DNA from: Vibrio bathopelagicus
Lineage (GTDB): Bacteria; Pseudomonadota; Gammaproteobacteria; Enterobacterales; Vibrionaceae
Direction: 5' to 3'
Assembly: GCF_014879975.1 (NCBI RefSeq)
Contig: NZ_CP062500.1
Span: 1,674,001 to 1,738,000, forward strand
DNA: 64,000 nt
Shown here: in pieces, positions 62,863 through 64,000 of the stretch
Position numbering within the stretch: position 1 is the stretch's first letter
How the letters are laid out: each line of letters opens with the position of its first letter
Notes under the pieces: generated by a model
Database searches by the model: none
The model's input: the letters and a program-made list of their open reading frames with translations, nothing else
What the model was told of the DNA's origin: nothing
Position numbers and translations under genes: made by a program

Positions 62863-63193
62863 CTATAGTGTTTTTGATAACTCGATGTTTTGTCTTCTGT
62901 ATATCAGACCGTCAATTATTAGCATTATTGATTTTTTCCTCATCCTCCAGTTTATCTATTAACTCCATTCTTGAGTTTAACTGCTCGTTTAAGGATGGTT
63001 TTTCTCCTCCTACTAGCTCTGAGACTGAGACCCCATATAGCCTTGCTATTTTTTCCACCACTTCTAATTGCAGGGATTGGGTGCCTTTTTCATACTTTAT
63101 GTATGTTGATTTTGTAATGCCGATAGCTTTTGCAACATCTTCTTGTCGCATTTTTCTACCCTCTCTAAGCCACTTTATTTTATCTTCAAACAT
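62863..63193 (-). pseudogene. RstR-like repressor of third element, frameshifted
   Basis: Residues 1-87 form an XRE repressor (KMRQEDVAKAIGITKSTYIKY HTH) diverged from the one at 56368. At the A-run at 62932-62937 one A seems to be missing: the read frame gives INNANN and a stop. With one extra A it continues as KSIMLIIDGLIYRRQNIELS to a stop at 62863, matching the right repressor. The truncated form keeps its DNA-binding part. Confidence 0.75.
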
Positions 63194-63317
63194 AAAAAGC
63201 CCCTTAATTGGTTAATTTATTTAATTATAAGGAGTGTTTTTTATCCAGTGACTTGAAAATGTAAATTTTTATATCTAGTATGGATGAAAAGTTACACTTG
63301 ACAGGTTTTGGGATTTA

Positions 63318-64000
63318 ATGAAAAGAATATTTTTACAGTAGAAGAGCTACAAATCGACACTGAGGCTACGCCTTTCGTTTTTGTTGATTACTTGTCTTTT
63401 TCATTTCCGTACTCATCACTCCGTCATGCTCACAAGTCTGATTTGTCTAATCCTTGTTGGGCACCATTACCAAAACCAACGTATCAGCGTGTTCGTTGTC
63501 CTAAGCGAAAAGCAAAACTAGAGGATCTTTATCGTTCTAAATGGCGCGTTGCCATGCTTGACCGTTTGGAAGTTTTTGTCTTCACGTTTTAGGTTTGAGA
63601 ATGTCTCCGTGGCGTGAAAAGGGGCTTAATGGTTATGAGGATTCCTGTCATTTGACTCCTAAACATTCTCGTCAGCACGTTGGTTTTGTGGCTCTCGGTG
63701 GTAACCGTGATACCTGTTATATACAGCTTGAAGGGCTAGGGTGTCGTTCTCTTGTTGAGCATACATCTTTGTTTCGTTTGCATTGGTGGTTACAGCTTCT
63801 CGATTGCTCGAAGCTTTCTCGTATTGATTTGGCTGTCGATGATTTTCACGGTCTTTTGGTCGTGATTATGCAAAGAAAGCCTATTCAGATGATGCGTTTA
63901 GAACTAGTTCAAGAGGTAGAACGCCAGTTGCTGGCGAACGTGTTTTTAAAGAGGCTAATGGTCGTGTTGTTAATGAATCGTTTGAAGTGGGTAGTCGTCA
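63318..64000 (+). pseudogene. RstA-like gene of third element, frameshifted and cut by window end
   Basis: It closely matches the right rstA (56828). One base is missing in the A-run just after the ATG (63321-63324), one in a T-run at 63573-63577 (six T become five) and one at 63854-63857 (five become four). The motifs NGYEDSCHLTPKHSR, GGNRDTCYIQLEG and LSRIDLAVDDFHG are still readable in pieces. The gene continues past the window. Confidence 0.8.

Overview
The window looks like a Vibrio chromosome. The conserved block (yajQ, DAHP synthase, letAB, msrC, proQ, prc, pepN, gdhB, pyrD, zapC, rlmL, uup, rmf, fabA, lonH, matP) has Vibrio-type order and protein sequences, and the mobile part is a set of CTX-like filamentous phages of the kind that use the host XerCD/dif system. 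From memory, this block lies near dif1 and the CTX array in V. cholerae, so a position close to the replication terminus of chromosome 1 is likely. I cannot name the species.

Positions 1-40,500 are core genome: an amino-acid ABC transporter binding protein (cut by the window), a frameshifted siroheme-synthase gene, YajQ, DAHP synthase, a stand-alone PEP-binding TIM-barrel protein, an S1-domain protein, RsmF, the LetAB lipid-transport pair, an ABC exporter, MsrC, ProQ-Prc, PepN, an apparently SOS-controlled DUF2835 protein, the giant NAD-glutamate dehydrogenase, PyrD (possible PurR box), ZapC, RlmKL, a glutaredoxin-like protein overlapping Uup, a GlyGly-CTERM protein, Rmf, FabA (overlapping FadR/FabR-type sites), a Lon-like protein, MatP and a DUF3634 protein. 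Two near-consensus matS sites occur, one just upstream of matP.

Positions 40,600-46,840 are an accessory patch: a TolA-C-like periplasmic protein, a degenerate HDOD protein, a DUF2971 protein, membrane proteins, an endolysin-holin remnant with a duplicated small basic gene around an inserted membrane-protein gene, and an ISNCY-type transposase remnant.

Positions 46,849-64,000 hold filamentous prophages. A left element on the minus strand (probably bracketed by dif-like sites at 46,849 and 55,959, with Fic and other passengers) faces a right element on the plus strand (56.1-62.6 kb) that is followed by a third copy cut by the window end. Left and right elements share a near-identical virion module (75-aa protein, major coat, 26-aa peptide, pIII C-terminal part, pVI, Zot) in opposite orientation. 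Their repressors, replication initiators, ssDNA-binding-type proteins, pIII receptor-binding halves and cargo are unrelated or strongly diverged. The left element is intact. The right zot gene and the genes of the third copy carry many single-base losses, mostly in homopolymers, which may be decay or consensus error.
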